Source of the DNA: Pseudomonadota bacterium
GTDB lineage: Bacteria; Desulfobacterota; Desulfarculia; Desulfarculales; Desulfarculaceae
Direction of reading: 5' to 3'
NCBI GenBank assembly: GCA_018896025.1
Contig: JAHIND010000016.1
Location: 1 to 64,000, forward strand
Length of the DNA stretch: 64,000 bases
This document shows, piece after piece, positions 18,454 to 27,497 of the stretch. Position numbers and translations under genes: made by a program. Every line of letters starts with the position of its first letter. Position 1 is the stretch's first letter. A model generated the notes under the pieces. The model was not told where the DNA came from. It made no database searches and saw nothing but the letters and a program-made list of their open reading frames with translations.

Positions 18454-20005
18454 GGCCCATCCTCCGGGCCACCTTTTCGATGAGCGCGGTGTTCATCTCG
18501 GTCTGGTTGTCAAAGTGCCCGGCATAGGCGGCCATTCCCTTGCCCAGGTCATAGCAGGTGGTGGAGTCCAGATTGACCAGCACCCCTTGGGCCCCGGATT
18601 CCTCCATCTCCCGCTGGTGCTTGGCGTAGAAGGCCTCGCAGCAGGAGCCCAGGAACCAGCCGCCTTCTCGTTTGATGCGCTTCAGATTCTCCATGAGGTG
18701 CTCGAAGGATTGGATGCTCACCGGCTCCAGGCCCAGCTCCTCGCCCAGGGTGATCATCTGGGTGAATTGGCACTCGCCGCAAACCCCGCAGTCGGGCACG
18801 TAGCGATAGTCGCAGTCCGGTGGCTTGGAGCAATAGGGGAGCAGCAGCCAGGCCGGTTTTTGGGCCAGGGCCTGGTCCGGGGTGAGATTCACCAAAAACA
18901 GCTCGGCAGCGTCCTCCTGGCCCAGTTCACGGGCCAGAGCCAGGCGCGCCCCGGCCTCGGCCACGGCCCGGGCCGCCTCCGCCGGAGTGATGCCTACCAG
19001 CTCGCCCGAGGCGTTGGTGAGGAACTCCTCCACCACCCGGCGCAGCTCCTCGGGCTTGGCCTTGACCCCCATGAGGGCGGCTTCCAGGTCCGGCACCAGG
19101 CGCTGGGGACGGGCAAAGAAGTCGCCGCTGATGAGCGCCTTTTGCACCCGCGCCCCCCGCTTGTCCAGCCACAAATGCACTCGCATGCTGCCGCCATCGC
19201 CCTGCACGTAGTGGCGCAGCCAGGCCGGGCGATCCGATGGCAGGGATTTCAGTTTGAGCCACTGTTCGGAGCGGAAATAGGGCAGGCGCTGGGCCCACTC
19301 TTCTTTTTCGCCATCGGTGAGGCCGCCGGGCTCCAGGCTGAAGCCCAGCCCTTGGGCCAGGCCTTGGGCCAGGGCGTTCTTTAGCTCTGGCATGGGCAGG
19401 GGGCGGCCCAACAGGTCCTCCAAAAAGGCCATGCGCTCCATGAGCGACTCGATCTCCCGGCGTTTGAGCTTTTCCACCGGCACCCGCAGCGCCCTGAGGA
19501 AGCGGTCGATCTCGTTGACCACCAGCACGGTGCCCTGGAACATGGCCCCGCCTTCCAGGACCATGCCCCCGGTGCCGGATATCTTGCGGCCGTCCACCTC
19601 GATGTCGTTTCGGGGCCTGAAGCAGGCCTCCACTCCCAGGGAGGAGAGGCCCTGGGCGGCGGCCAGGCAGATGCGCTCCAGGGCGGCGTTGAAGCCCCCG
19701 GCAAAGGGACCCTCGCCCCAGGGGGCGATGATTTCCCAGCCCAGGCTGGATTCCTGGAACAGCAGGGCCCCGCCGCCGGTTACCCGGCGGTTCACCTCGA
19801 TGCCGTGAGTGGCGCAGTAGTCCAGGCGCAGCTCCCGCTCGGCCTCCTGGTGATAGCCCACCAAGGCGGCGTCCGGGCTGAAGCGCAAGAAACGCAGGGT
19901 GGGAGGGGAGAGGCCCGCCCCGGCCCGGCGGGTAAGCACCTCGTCCAGGGCCATGTTCTCGGCGGCGGTCAACAGGCCGGTGTCTAGCAAGCGAAATCGG
20001 GTCAA
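18446..20005 (-). CDS. LplAB-type lipoate:protein ligase fused to a DUF116 domain
   Basis: 519 aa in three parts. Residues 1-220 are an LplA core with NMALDEVL, RRVTGGGALLFQ and NDIEVDGRKISG; the adenylate-binding lysine is Lys141. Residues 230-335 resemble the LplB accessory domain. Residues 384-500 resemble DUF116, with Cys392, 398, 406, 409, 412, 455, 456 and 484, a likely metal or Fe-S site. The TTG at 20005 is used as start because the LplA N-terminus begins there; the region back to 20146 reads into the rng end. The RBS is poor, so this start is uncertain. It attaches octanoate or lipoate to the carrier protein in the LipS pathway. Confidence 0.75.
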   Translation of the reverse strand: MTRFRLLDTGLLTAAENMALDEVLTRRAGAGLSPPTLRFLRFSPDAALVGYHQEAERELRLDYCATHGIEVNRRVTGGGALLFQESSLGWEIIAPWGEGPFAGGFNAALERICLAAAQGLSSLGVEACFRPRNDIEVDGRKISGTGGMVLEGGAMFQGTVLVVNEIDRFLRALRVPVEKLKRREIESLMERMAFLEDLLGRPLPMPELKNALAQGLAQGLGFSLEPGGLTDGEKEEWAQRLPYFRSEQWLKLKSLPSDRPAWLRHYVQGDGGSMRVHLWLDKRGARVQKALISGDFFARPQRLVPDLEAALMGVKAKPEELRRVVEEFLTNASGELVGITPAEAARAVAEAGARLALARELGQEDAAELFLVNLTPDQALAQKPAWLLLPYCSKPPDCDYRYVPDCGVCGECQFTQMITLGEELGLEPVSIQSFEHLMENLKRIKREGGWFLGSCCEAFYAKHQREMEESGAQGVLVNLDSTTCYDLGKGMAAYAGHFDNQTEMNTALIEKVARRMGHA

Positions 20006-20081
20006 AATTAATGAACCCCCGGCTGGGTCTAATGATGGGCTAAGGCTACCTCTGGGCGCGGGCCTCGGCAAGTGACGGGCC

Positions 20082-21578
20082 TCAGGAACGCGCCTCGGGG
20101 CGCAGTTCGAAATGCTCCCGGTGCAGGCTTTGGTTGGGCACCACATGAATGGTGAGTTGGAGCAGGCCCTCCAGTTCCTCCAAGGCGAAGCGCTCCTCCT
20201 GGAGCATCACCTCGGCCACGTGGGGGTGCACCATGACGCTGACCGTGCCGGCCACCGAGTTTTTCATCTCCCGCTCCAGGGCGCGGAAAATCTCGTAGCA
20301 CACCGTGGTGGGGTCGCGCAGGCGGCCGGAGCCTTCGCAGTAGAAGCAGGGCTCGCCCAGGGACTCTCCCAAGGACTCGCGCACCCGCTTGCGAGTCATC
20401 TCCACCAGGCCCAGGGGGCTCATGGACAGCACGTTGGTCTTGGAGCGGTCCGCGCCCAGGGCTTCCTTGAGCGCCGCCACCACCCTCTCGCGGTTGTCCT
20501 CACGCTCCATGTCGATGAAGTCGATGACGATGAGCCCGCCGATGTCCCGAAGGCGTATCTGGCAGGCGATCTCCTTGACCGCCTCCAGGTTGGTCTTGAC
20601 GATGGTCTCTTCCAGATTATAGCCGCCCACGTAGCGCCCGGTGTTCACGTCGATGGAGGTGAGCGCCTCGGTCTTTTCGATGACCACGTAGCCGCCGCTC
20701 TTGAGCCAGACCTTGCGCTCCAGGGCCCGGGCCAGCTCCGGTTCCACCTCGTAGGCGTCGAAGATGGGGTCGCCCCGGTCGTAAAGCTCCACGCTGGGCA
20801 ACAGGCGGGGCATGAAGGTGCTCACGAACTCCACCACCTGGTCGTACTCTTCCTGGCAGTCGATGATCAGGTGGTCCACCTCCCGAGTGAACAGGTCGCG
20901 CACCGCCCGAAGGCTCACCGACAGATCCTGGTGCAACACAAAGGGCACCGAGGCCAGGCGGCGGCGCTGGCCGATGGAGTCCCACAACGAGCGCAAAAAG
21001 TCCATCTCCGCGGCCAGCTTTTGGCGGTCGGCCCCCTCGGAGACGGTGCGGGCAATGAAGCCCATCCCGGCGGGGCGCAGTTCTTCGATGAGCCCCCGCA
21101 GGCGCTGACGCTCCTCCGGTTCTTCGATGCGACGGCTCACCCCCACATGGTCGATGGTGGGCATGAGCACCAGGTTGCGCCCCGGCAGGGTCACGTGGCT
21201 GGTGATGCGGGCGCCTTTGTTGCCCAGGGGCTCCTTGGCCACCTGCACCATGATCTCCTGGCCCTCGCGCAGCATCTGCTCTATGCGGCTGCCGGGACTG
21301 CGCTGGGCCTCGGGGGGCACCTCGCCCGCGTCCCACTGCATCTCTTCCGGAGGCTCGTAAACGTCGCTTACATAGAGGAAGGCGGCTTTGGGCAGACCGA
21401 TGTCCACGAAGGCGGCCTGCATGCCCGGCAAGACCCTGGCCACCCGGCCCAGGTACACGTTGCCCGCCAGGGACATCTGCTTGTGGCGCTCCACGTAGAC
21501 CTCCACGCATTGGCCGTTTTCGAGCAAGGCCACGCGGGTCTCGTAGGAGCGCGAGTTTATGAGCAGAGTCGAGGCCAT
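20082..21578 (-). CDS. rng: Ribonuclease G
   Basis: 498 aa, the short RNase G form. The N-terminal S1 domain (NVYLGRVARVLPGMQAAFVD) is followed by the RNase H-like and catalytic parts (TSIDVNTGRYVGG, GGLIVIDFIDM with metal-binding Asp) and a Zn-link CFYCEGSG. It processes 5S/16S rRNA and decays mRNA. Its ATG overlaps the TGA of the upstream radical SAM gene by one base (TGATG), so the two are translationally coupled. Confidence 0.95.
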   Translation of the reverse strand: MASTLLINSRSYETRVALLENGQCVEVYVERHKQMSLAGNVYLGRVARVLPGMQAAFVDIGLPKAAFLYVSDVYEPPEEMQWDAGEVPPEAQRSPGSRIEQMLREGQEIMVQVAKEPLGNKGARITSHVTLPGRNLVLMPTIDHVGVSRRIEEPEERQRLRGLIEELRPAGMGFIARTVSEGADRQKLAAEMDFLRSLWDSIGQRRRLASVPFVLHQDLSVSLRAVRDLFTREVDHLIIDCQEEYDQVVEFVSTFMPRLLPSVELYDRGDPIFDAYEVEPELARALERKVWLKSGGYVVIEKTEALTSIDVNTGRYVGGYNLEETIVKTNLEAVKEIACQIRLRDIGGLIVIDFIDMEREDNRERVVAALKEALGADRSKTNVLSMSPLGLVEMTRKRVRESLGESLGEPCFYCEGSGRLRDPTTVCYEIFRALEREMKNSVAGTVSVMVHPHVAEVMLQEERFALEELEGLLQLTIHVVPNQSLHREHFELRPEARS

Positions 21579-24076
21579 CAGCCTTGCTCTTCCTCCCTGG
21601 CTTCCACCTTCAGGGCGCGGGCGGCGGCGGCGGCCTCAGGGCTTAGCCCGAAAACGCTCACCATCACCTCCACCGGTTTGGGCCTCCCCCCGGCCGAGCC
21701 GGCGACCAACAGCAGGTCTTCGCCGTCCAGCTCCATTTGGCGGACGGCGGCCTTGAGGTCGATCTCCCGGCTGCCCTTGGGGGAGTGCCTAAGCATAGTC
21801 CACTGGTCGGCCTCCTGAAAAGCCTCAAGGCGCGCCGGGTCCAGGGGCCGGGCCGGAGTGATGCGGTACACCGCCACCGGCGGATCGATCAATTTTTCAC
21901 CGGGCCGTCCCGGACGGCCGTCGGCCAGGCGCAGGCCCGGCGGCAGCAGGGCGTTGACCTGGGCGGCCAGTTGGTCCGGGTCGTAAGAGCGGATGGTGGA
22001 TACCTCCATGGTCTCCACCAGGCTTTCCACCCCGGTGGTCAGGGCGGCGGCGGTCTTGACCAGGGCGTGGGGGTGAAAGCCCTGGGTGTAGGCCAGTTCT
22101 ATGCCCGCCGCCCGGATGGTGCGCTCCAACAGGCGCATCATCTCCAAGTGGCCCAGGTAGCGGGCTGGGCCGGTCTTTTCCAGGCGGAAGCGCCAGTCCA
22201 GGCGTTCGCCTTCCGGCGGCGCGGTGGGCGGGGCGGGAAGGGCGGCCTCTTCGCACAGGCGCGGCTTGATCACCTTGTGGTCGCACACCCCGCAGTCAAA
22301 ACAGCGGCCCCGGCGGCAATCGGCGGTGGACTCACCGGCCAGGGATTTATCCCGCTCAGACCAGAGAAATTTTTTGCTCACCCCCACGTCGATGTGCTCC
22401 CAGGGCAGAACCTCATCCTGCTCGCGGGGGCGCAGGTAGTCGTCCAGGGACAGGCCATTGTCGGCCAAGGCCTGTAGCCAGGCCCCGTAATCCAAATGTT
22501 CGGTCCAGCCGTCAAAGCGGCAGCCCAATTCCACGGCCCGCAAAAGCACCGCGCCCAAGCGGCGGTCCCCCCGGCTGAGCACACCCTCGATGATGCTGGT
22601 CTTGGCGTCGTTCCACTTGGCCTTGACCCGGCGGTCGCCCAGGTTGGATTTGGCCAGCCTGAGGCGCTCCAGCGATTCTTCCAGACCGATCTGTCCCTCC
22701 CACTGGAAGGGGGTGTGGGGCTTGGGCACGAACAGGCCCAGGCTGGCGTTGACCACCGGGCGCTTGCCCCGGCCCCGCCCGGCGTTCATGGCTTCAGACG
22801 CCACCAAGGAGGCCAAACGGCCGATGGCCAGAATGTCCTCTTCGGTCTCGGTGGGCAGACCCAGCATGAAGTAGAGCTTCACCAGGTTCCAGCCCATGCC
22901 GTACACCGTGCGGGCGGTGCCCACAATCTGTTCTTCGCTCAGGTTCTTGTTGATCACTCCCCGCAGGCGCTCGCTGCCCGCCTCCGGGGCCAGGGTGAAG
23001 CCGGTTTTGCGCACCCGTTTGATCTGGTTGATCAGCTCCTCGCCCAGTGAGTCCATGCGCAGGCTGGGCAGGCTCAGGCTGATGCGCCGGGGCTCCAGGG
23101 CGTCCATGAGCGCGGCGGCCAAAGGCTCGATGCAGGTGTAGTCGCTGGTGGACAGCGACAACAGGGCCAACTCCTCCAGCCCCCCCGAATCCAGGCCAGC
23201 CATGGCCGCCTGGTACACCTGCTCGGCCGGGCGCTCGCGCACCGGGCGGTAGATGAACCCGGCCTGGCAGAAGCGGCAGCCCCTGGTGCATCCCCGGGCC
23301 AGCTCCACTCCCAGGCGGTCGTGCACCGGGGTGACCGTGGGCAAAATGGTGCGGTGGGGCGGTTCATGCTGGCCCAGGTCGGCCACGATGCGCCGCTGCA
23401 CCTTGGGGTGCTCCGGGTCCAGGGCCTTGATCTGGGCCAGGCTGCCGTCCTGATACTCCGGCTGGAACAGGGCAGGGGCGTAGACGCCCTGGATCTTCAT
23501 GGCTTCGCGGTAGAGCTTCTCCCTGGGCCAGGCCTCCTCCTTGGCCTGGATGAACAGGTCCATGAGGGGGTGGATGATCTCCTCGGCCTCGCCCACCACG
23601 GCCAGGTCCAAAAAGTCGGCCAAGGGCTCGGGGTTGACCATGGTGGGGCCCCCGGCGATGACCAGGGGATGCTCCGGCCCGCGCTCGTCCCGGCGGGCGG
23701 GCACCTTGGCCAGCTTCAGCATCATCAGCAGGTTGGTGTAGGTCAGCTCGTATTGCAGGGAAAAGCCGATCACGTCGAAATTGCCCAAGGCCCGGCCGCT
23801 CTCCAGGGACCAGGGAGCCTCGCCCTCGGCATCCATGATCTCCATGAGGTCCAACCAGGGGCAGAACACTCGCTCGGCGGCCACGTCGGGCCGTCCGGCC
23901 AGGCACTCGTAGAGCACCTTGATGCCCAGGTGGCTCATGGCGATCTCGTAGATTTCGGGGAAGGCCAGGGCCAGGCTCAGGCGCACCTGGGCCTCGTCCT
24001 TGATCACCGTCCCCGGTTCCCCGCCCAGGTAGCGGGCCGGTTTTTCCACCCGGCCTAGTAGTTCCCAGCGAGGCAC
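21578..24076 (-). CDS. B12-binding-like radical SAM protein with C-terminal DUF2344 (TIGR03960/TIGR03936 fusion)
   Basis: 832 aa. An N-terminal region with GGPTMVNPEPLADFLDL resembles B12-binding radical SAM proteins. The radical SAM motif is CTRGCRFCQAG in the middle. A four-Cys patch (CRRGRCFDCGVC) follows, and then DUF2344 from about residue 625 (ARYLGHLEMMRLLERTIRAAG). Families of this architecture habitually precede rng, as here, and are thought to modify RNA or ribosome; the reaction is not known to me. The GTG start lies only 5 bases from a TIR-bounded repeat. Confidence 0.85.
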   Translation of the reverse strand: MPRWELLGRVEKPARYLGGEPGTVIKDEAQVRLSLALAFPEIYEIAMSHLGIKVLYECLAGRPDVAAERVFCPWLDLMEIMDAEGEAPWSLESGRALGNFDVIGFSLQYELTYTNLLMMLKLAKVPARRDERGPEHPLVIAGGPTMVNPEPLADFLDLAVVGEAEEIIHPLMDLFIQAKEEAWPREKLYREAMKIQGVYAPALFQPEYQDGSLAQIKALDPEHPKVQRRIVADLGQHEPPHRTILPTVTPVHDRLGVELARGCTRGCRFCQAGFIYRPVRERPAEQVYQAAMAGLDSGGLEELALLSLSTSDYTCIEPLAAALMDALEPRRISLSLPSLRMDSLGEELINQIKRVRKTGFTLAPEAGSERLRGVINKNLSEEQIVGTARTVYGMGWNLVKLYFMLGLPTETEEDILAIGRLASLVASEAMNAGRGRGKRPVVNASLGLFVPKPHTPFQWEGQIGLEESLERLRLAKSNLGDRRVKAKWNDAKTSIIEGVLSRGDRRLGAVLLRAVELGCRFDGWTEHLDYGAWLQALADNGLSLDDYLRPREQDEVLPWEHIDVGVSKKFLWSERDKSLAGESTADCRRGRCFDCGVCDHKVIKPRLCEEAALPAPPTAPPEGERLDWRFRLEKTGPARYLGHLEMMRLLERTIRAAGIELAYTQGFHPHALVKTAAALTTGVESLVETMEVSTIRSYDPDQLAAQVNALLPPGLRLADGRPGRPGEKLIDPPVAVYRITPARPLDPARLEAFQEADQWTMLRHSPKGSREIDLKAAVRQMELDGEDLLLVAGSAGGRPKPVEVMVSVFGLSPEAAAAARALKVEAREEEQG

Positions 24077-24081
24077 GTTTC

Positions 24082-24437
24082 AGCCCGGAAATTTCACGAA
24101 GGTTGTGCACCCGGCTGCGCCAGCCACCGGCATACGGTGTTGCCGGCCGCGCTCGGACCTCGACGTAGCTTTGGCTACGCCCGCGGCCCTCGCTTGCACC
24201 AGCGGGCCGCTGGGGGCAGAGTGCGTCGAACATCTCGTTGCCTTCACCAACCTTGATGGCTCCCGGTGGAATTTCTTTGGGAGCCCAAGCCTTGGGCCGC
24301 CTTGTCTGCCGGCAGCTAGCTGTGCCGGCGATGGGTTCGAGACATACATTGATGACGTGAGCCTCTTTTTCATAATGGTTCCATAAATCCTGGTCCGTTA
24401 GCGGATATCACAACAACCTTCGTGAAATATCCGGGCT
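24082..24437 (-). repeat. MITE-like dispersed repeat, copy 1 (356 bp)
   Basis: The ends are inverted repeats: the left end begins AGCCCGGAAATTTCACGAAG and the right end, read on the minus strand, begins AGCCCGGATATTTCACGAAG. Inside is a hairpin (GTAGC-TTTG-GCTAC). The same element, without a stretch of about 100 bases, recurs at 61097-61357. Short minus-strand ORFs inside both copies resemble each other only because the DNA is homologous; no transposase is encoded. It separates two minus-strand genes and contributes or overlaps the stop codon of the beta-CASP gene. Confidence 0.75.
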
Positions 24438-26031
24438 AGGCCGCCTCCCCCAGCGAGGCCGCCTGGTTGGCCGCCTTGAGGGCCTTGAGCAAAGCGGTGG
24501 CGTCTTCCGGGGCCAGGCCGCTTTCCGGCACGGACAGGCGCTCGGCCAGTTGGGCCAGGCGGCTGCTGAGCTGGCGCACCTCCGCGGCCAGTTCGGCGGG
24601 CTCCACCTTGGCCAACTCCACCGGGCGGGTCCCAAGCTCCAGCACCTCGTTCCAGCGGGGGATGTGGAAGCGTACCTTGGGGAAGCGGGCCTGGGCCAGG
24701 GCCTTGAAGGTGACCGACTGCTCTTCTTCGCCGTGGATCAGGTTCACCTTCACCCCGGGGCGCATCAGGGGCGTCATCCAGGCCAGCAGCTCGTTCTGGT
24801 CGGCGTGGGCAGAGAAGCCGTTGATGGTGTGCACCTTGGCCCGCACCGCCACGTCTTCGCGGAATATCTTCACCTTGGGCGCGCCCTCCACCAGCAAACG
24901 GCCGGTGGTGTTCTTGGCCTGGAAGCCCACGATGACCACGTGGCAGTTGGGCCGCCACAGGTTGTGCTTCAGGTGGTGCTTTATGCGCCCGGCGTTGGCC
25001 ATGCCGCTGCCTGCGATGATGATGGCCGGGCCCATGTGGCGGTTGATGTTCTGGCTTTCCTCGGTAGTGGTGGTGAACTTCAGGTTGGGGAAGTTGAGCG
25101 GAGTGTCACCGTTGGCCAGGATTTCCTTGGTGTCCTCGTCGAAGTATTCCGGATGTTCCCTGAAGATTCGCGTGGCGTTGATGGCCAGGGGCGAGTCCAG
25201 GAATACCGGCATGTCCTCGGGCAGCTCTCCCCGGCGGTAGGCGGCGGCCAGGATGTAGATGATTTCCTGGGTGCGCTCCACGGCAAAGGCCGGGATGAGC
25301 ACCTTGCCGCCCTCCTGGTAAGCCTGCTTAACCACGTCCAGAAGCTCGTTTACGCTCTCGGGAAGCGATTTGTGGGTGCGGCCGCCGTAGGTGGTTTCCA
25401 TGAACAGGGTGTCCACCGGCTCCATTTTTACCGGATCGGGCACGATGAGCTGGTTGGGGCGGCCCAGATCGCCCGAGAAGCCCACCCGGTGCACGCCGTC
25501 CTCGCCTTGCAGGGTCAGGTGCAGGCTGGCCGCCCCCAGGATGTGGCCCGCGTTGACAAAGCAGACCCGCACGCCGGGCAGCAGCTCCTCGTGGCACTCC
25601 AGCTCGATGGGCCTGAGCAGGGTGATGGCCGCTTCGGCGTCGGCGGTCTCGTACAGGGGCTCCAGGGCGTTTTTGCCCTGCCGGCGGTTTTTGCGGCTCT
25701 GCCACTCCGCCTCCATCTGTTGGATGTTGGCCGAGTCCAGCCAGAGTATTTTGAGCAGATCGCAGGTGGGCTTGGAGGCGTAGATGGGGCCGCTGTAGCC
25801 GCCCCGCACCAGGCGAGGCACCAGGCCGGAGTGGTCGATATGGGCGTGGGTGATGAAGATGGCGCTCAAGTCCGGTACCCGGTAGGGACCGGCGATCCAG
25901 TTGCGCCGCTCTAACTGCGCACTGCCCTGGAACATGCCGCAGTCCACCAGAAAGCAGCGCTCGTCGTCCATTTCGATTAGGTAGGATGATCCGGTTACGG
26001 TGCGGGCCGCGCCCATGCAGGTTAGTCGCAT
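24436..26031 (-). CDS. Metallo-beta-lactamase/beta-CASP RNA-processing nuclease
   Basis: 531 aa. MBL metal motifs are HAHIDHSG, NAGHILGAAS and FSGDLGRP. The beta-CASP part has AGSGMANAGRIKHHL and the final histidine in FSAHADQ; a RMMBL tail follows. Family members are CPSF73-like endo/exoribonucleases. The last 80 residues form a helical, alanine-rich extension. The stop codon is formed at the boundary of the downstream repeat, so the original C-terminus may have been different. Confidence 0.88.
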   Translation of the reverse strand: MRLTCMGAARTVTGSSYLIEMDDERCFLVDCGMFQGSAQLERRNWIAGPYRVPDLSAIFITHAHIDHSGLVPRLVRGGYSGPIYASKPTCDLLKILWLDSANIQQMEAEWQSRKNRRQGKNALEPLYETADAEAAITLLRPIELECHEELLPGVRVCFVNAGHILGAASLHLTLQGEDGVHRVGFSGDLGRPNQLIVPDPVKMEPVDTLFMETTYGGRTHKSLPESVNELLDVVKQAYQEGGKVLIPAFAVERTQEIIYILAAAYRRGELPEDMPVFLDSPLAINATRIFREHPEYFDEDTKEILANGDTPLNFPNLKFTTTTEESQNINRHMGPAIIIAGSGMANAGRIKHHLKHNLWRPNCHVVIVGFQAKNTTGRLLVEGAPKVKIFREDVAVRAKVHTINGFSAHADQNELLAWMTPLMRPGVKVNLIHGEEEQSVTFKALAQARFPKVRFHIPRWNEVLELGTRPVELAKVEPAELAAEVRQLSSRLAQLAERLSVPESGLAPEDATALLKALKAANQAASLGEAA

Positions 26032-26085
26032 TACCTAACTCCTTGGCCTGGTAGAATTGCTCCGGCCGGGCCCGCGGCCCATGTC

Positions 26086-26118
26086 TTGACAGCGGGCAAC
26101 CGATGCGTGGACTATACG
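26086..26118 (+). promoter_or_regulatory. Candidate promoter of the LOG-nth gene run
   Basis: Consensus TTGACA (26086-26091) is followed 18 bases later by GACTAT (26110-26115), or with longer spacing by TATACG. It lies in the gap between divergent genes, pointing to the plus-strand run. Confidence 0.4.
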
Positions 26119-26199
26119 AAAACGACTGCTAGTATATCAGGGTCTTTGTACTCGGTCCCATGGCCGAGGTCAAAGAATCATCCCCAGCGAGGTGAGGCC

Positions 26200-26862
26200 A
26201 TGCCGGATCAAAGCGAGCAACAATACGTAATAGACGCCCTCAGCGCCCGGGAATCCTGGCGCATGTTCCGCATCATGAGCGAGTTCGTGGACGCCATCGA
26301 CGAGATGAGCCACATCCCCAAGGGGGTGAGCATCTTCGGCTCGGCCCGGGTGGCGCCCGACGCCCCCGAGTACAAGCTGGCCGAAGAGATGGGCCGCAAG
26401 TTGGTGGAGGCGGGCTTTTCGGTGATCACCGGCGGCGGCGGCGGGGTCATGGAGGCGGGCAACAAAGGAGCCACCGAGGCAGGCGGACACTCCATAGGGC
26501 TCAACATCGAGCTGCCCTTTGAGCAGCGGCCCAACCCATACGCCAACGTGCGCATGAACTTCCGCTACTTCTTCGTGCGCAAGGTCATCTTCGTCAAATA
26601 CTCGGTGGCCTACATCGTTATGCCCGGCGGTTTCGGCACTCTGGACGAATTGGCCGAGGCCCTTACCCTAATCCAGACCAAGCGCATCCGTCCCTTCCCG
26701 GTCATCTTGATGGGCAGCGACTACTGGTCGGGCCTGGTAGACTGGATCAAAAGCACCCAGTTAGCCGGGGGCAAAATTAGTCCCGAGGATCTGGACTATT
26801 TCCGGGTAATGGACGACCCGGCCGAAGTGGTGCGACTCATCAAACAAGTAGTGATACTTTAG
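26200..26862 (+). CDS. LOG-family (TIGR00730) nucleotide phosphoribohydrolase-like protein
   Basis: 220 aa. The signature motifs are [19 protein letters not shown] and PGGFGTLDE, the binding and catalytic loop of lysine-decarboxylase-like/LOG proteins, which cleave nucleoside 5'-monophosphates to base and ribose 5-phosphate. The start is the ATG at 26200, with GGTGAGG just upstream, not the longer in-frame ATG at 26086. The physiological substrate is not predictable. Confidence 0.88.
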   Translation: MPDQSEQQYVIDALSARESWRMFRIMSEFVDAIDEMSHIPKGVSIFGSARVAPDAPEYKLAEEMGRKLVEAGFSVITGGGGGVMEAGNKGATEAGGHSIGLNIELPFEQRPNPYANVRMNFRYFFVRKVIFVKYSVAYIVMPGGFGTLDELAEALTLIQTKRIRPFPVILMGSDYWSGLVDWIKSTQLAGGKISPEDLDYFRVMDDPAEVVRLIKQVVIL

Positions 26863-26897
26863 GGTCCGAAATGTATGTTTTCGGCGCGGAGCGTTTC

Positions 26898-27494
26898 ATG
26901 AGAGCAACCAAGTTAGTGGTTTTCGCAATCATGGCTGCGGCCATTACCTTAACTATTATGGCCGGGGGAGCCTCCCTGGCCGCAAGGAGCAATCCCGTGG
27001 TCAAACTTCAGACCAGCATGGGCGACATTGAGGTAGAACTGTATCCCGACAAGGCCCCTATAACCGTGGAGAACTTCCTGGCCTACGTAAACAAGGGCTT
27101 TTACAACGGAACCGTCTTCCACCGGGTCATCAACGGCTTCATGGTCCAGGGCGGCGGCCTCAACGACAAGATGCAGCTCAAGGCCACCGACAAGCCCATC
27201 CAGAACGAGGCTGACAACGGCCTGACCAACGACGAGTACACCCTGGCCATGGCCCGCACCATGGACCCCAACAGCGCTACGGCCCAGTTCTTCATCAACG
27301 TGACCGACAATGACTTCCTCAACTTCAAGAGCAAGGACGCCCAGGGTTGGGGCTATGCCGTGTTCGGCAAGGTCATCAAGGGCATGGACGTAGTGGACAA
27401 GATCAAGGCCGTGGAGACCACCACCAAGGGCATGAACCAGGACGTGCCGGTGACTCCCGTGGTGATCCAAAAGGCGGAAGTGGTCCAGGAGTAA
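26898..27494 (+). CDS. Exported cyclophilin-type peptidyl-prolyl isomerase
   Basis: 198 aa. The signal peptide is residues 1-31 ([20 protein letters not shown] core). The cyclophilin domain includes [14 protein letters not shown] and [17 protein letters not shown]. It catalyses proline isomerisation in the periplasm (PpiA-like). The ATG at 26898 is preferred, with GGAG upstream; the in-frame ATG at 26871 would put nine residues before the signal peptide. Confidence 0.9.
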   Translation: MRATKLVVFAIMAAAITLTIMAGGASLAARSNPVVKLQTSMGDIEVELYPDKAPITVENFLAYVNKGFYNGTVFHRVINGFMVQGGGLNDKMQLKATDKPIQNEADNGLTNDEYTLAMARTMDPNSATAQFFINVTDNDFLNFKSKDAQGWGYAVFGKVIKGMDVVDKIKAVETTTKGMNQDVPVTPVVIQKAEVVQE

Positions 27495-27497
27495 ACC

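Noticed and set aside
24080..24373. Short minus-strand ORF in repeat copy 1 (and its counterpart 61101-61292 in copy 2)
   Set aside because: They resemble each other only because the repeat DNA is homologous; there are no conserved protein features and the frame differs around the indel.
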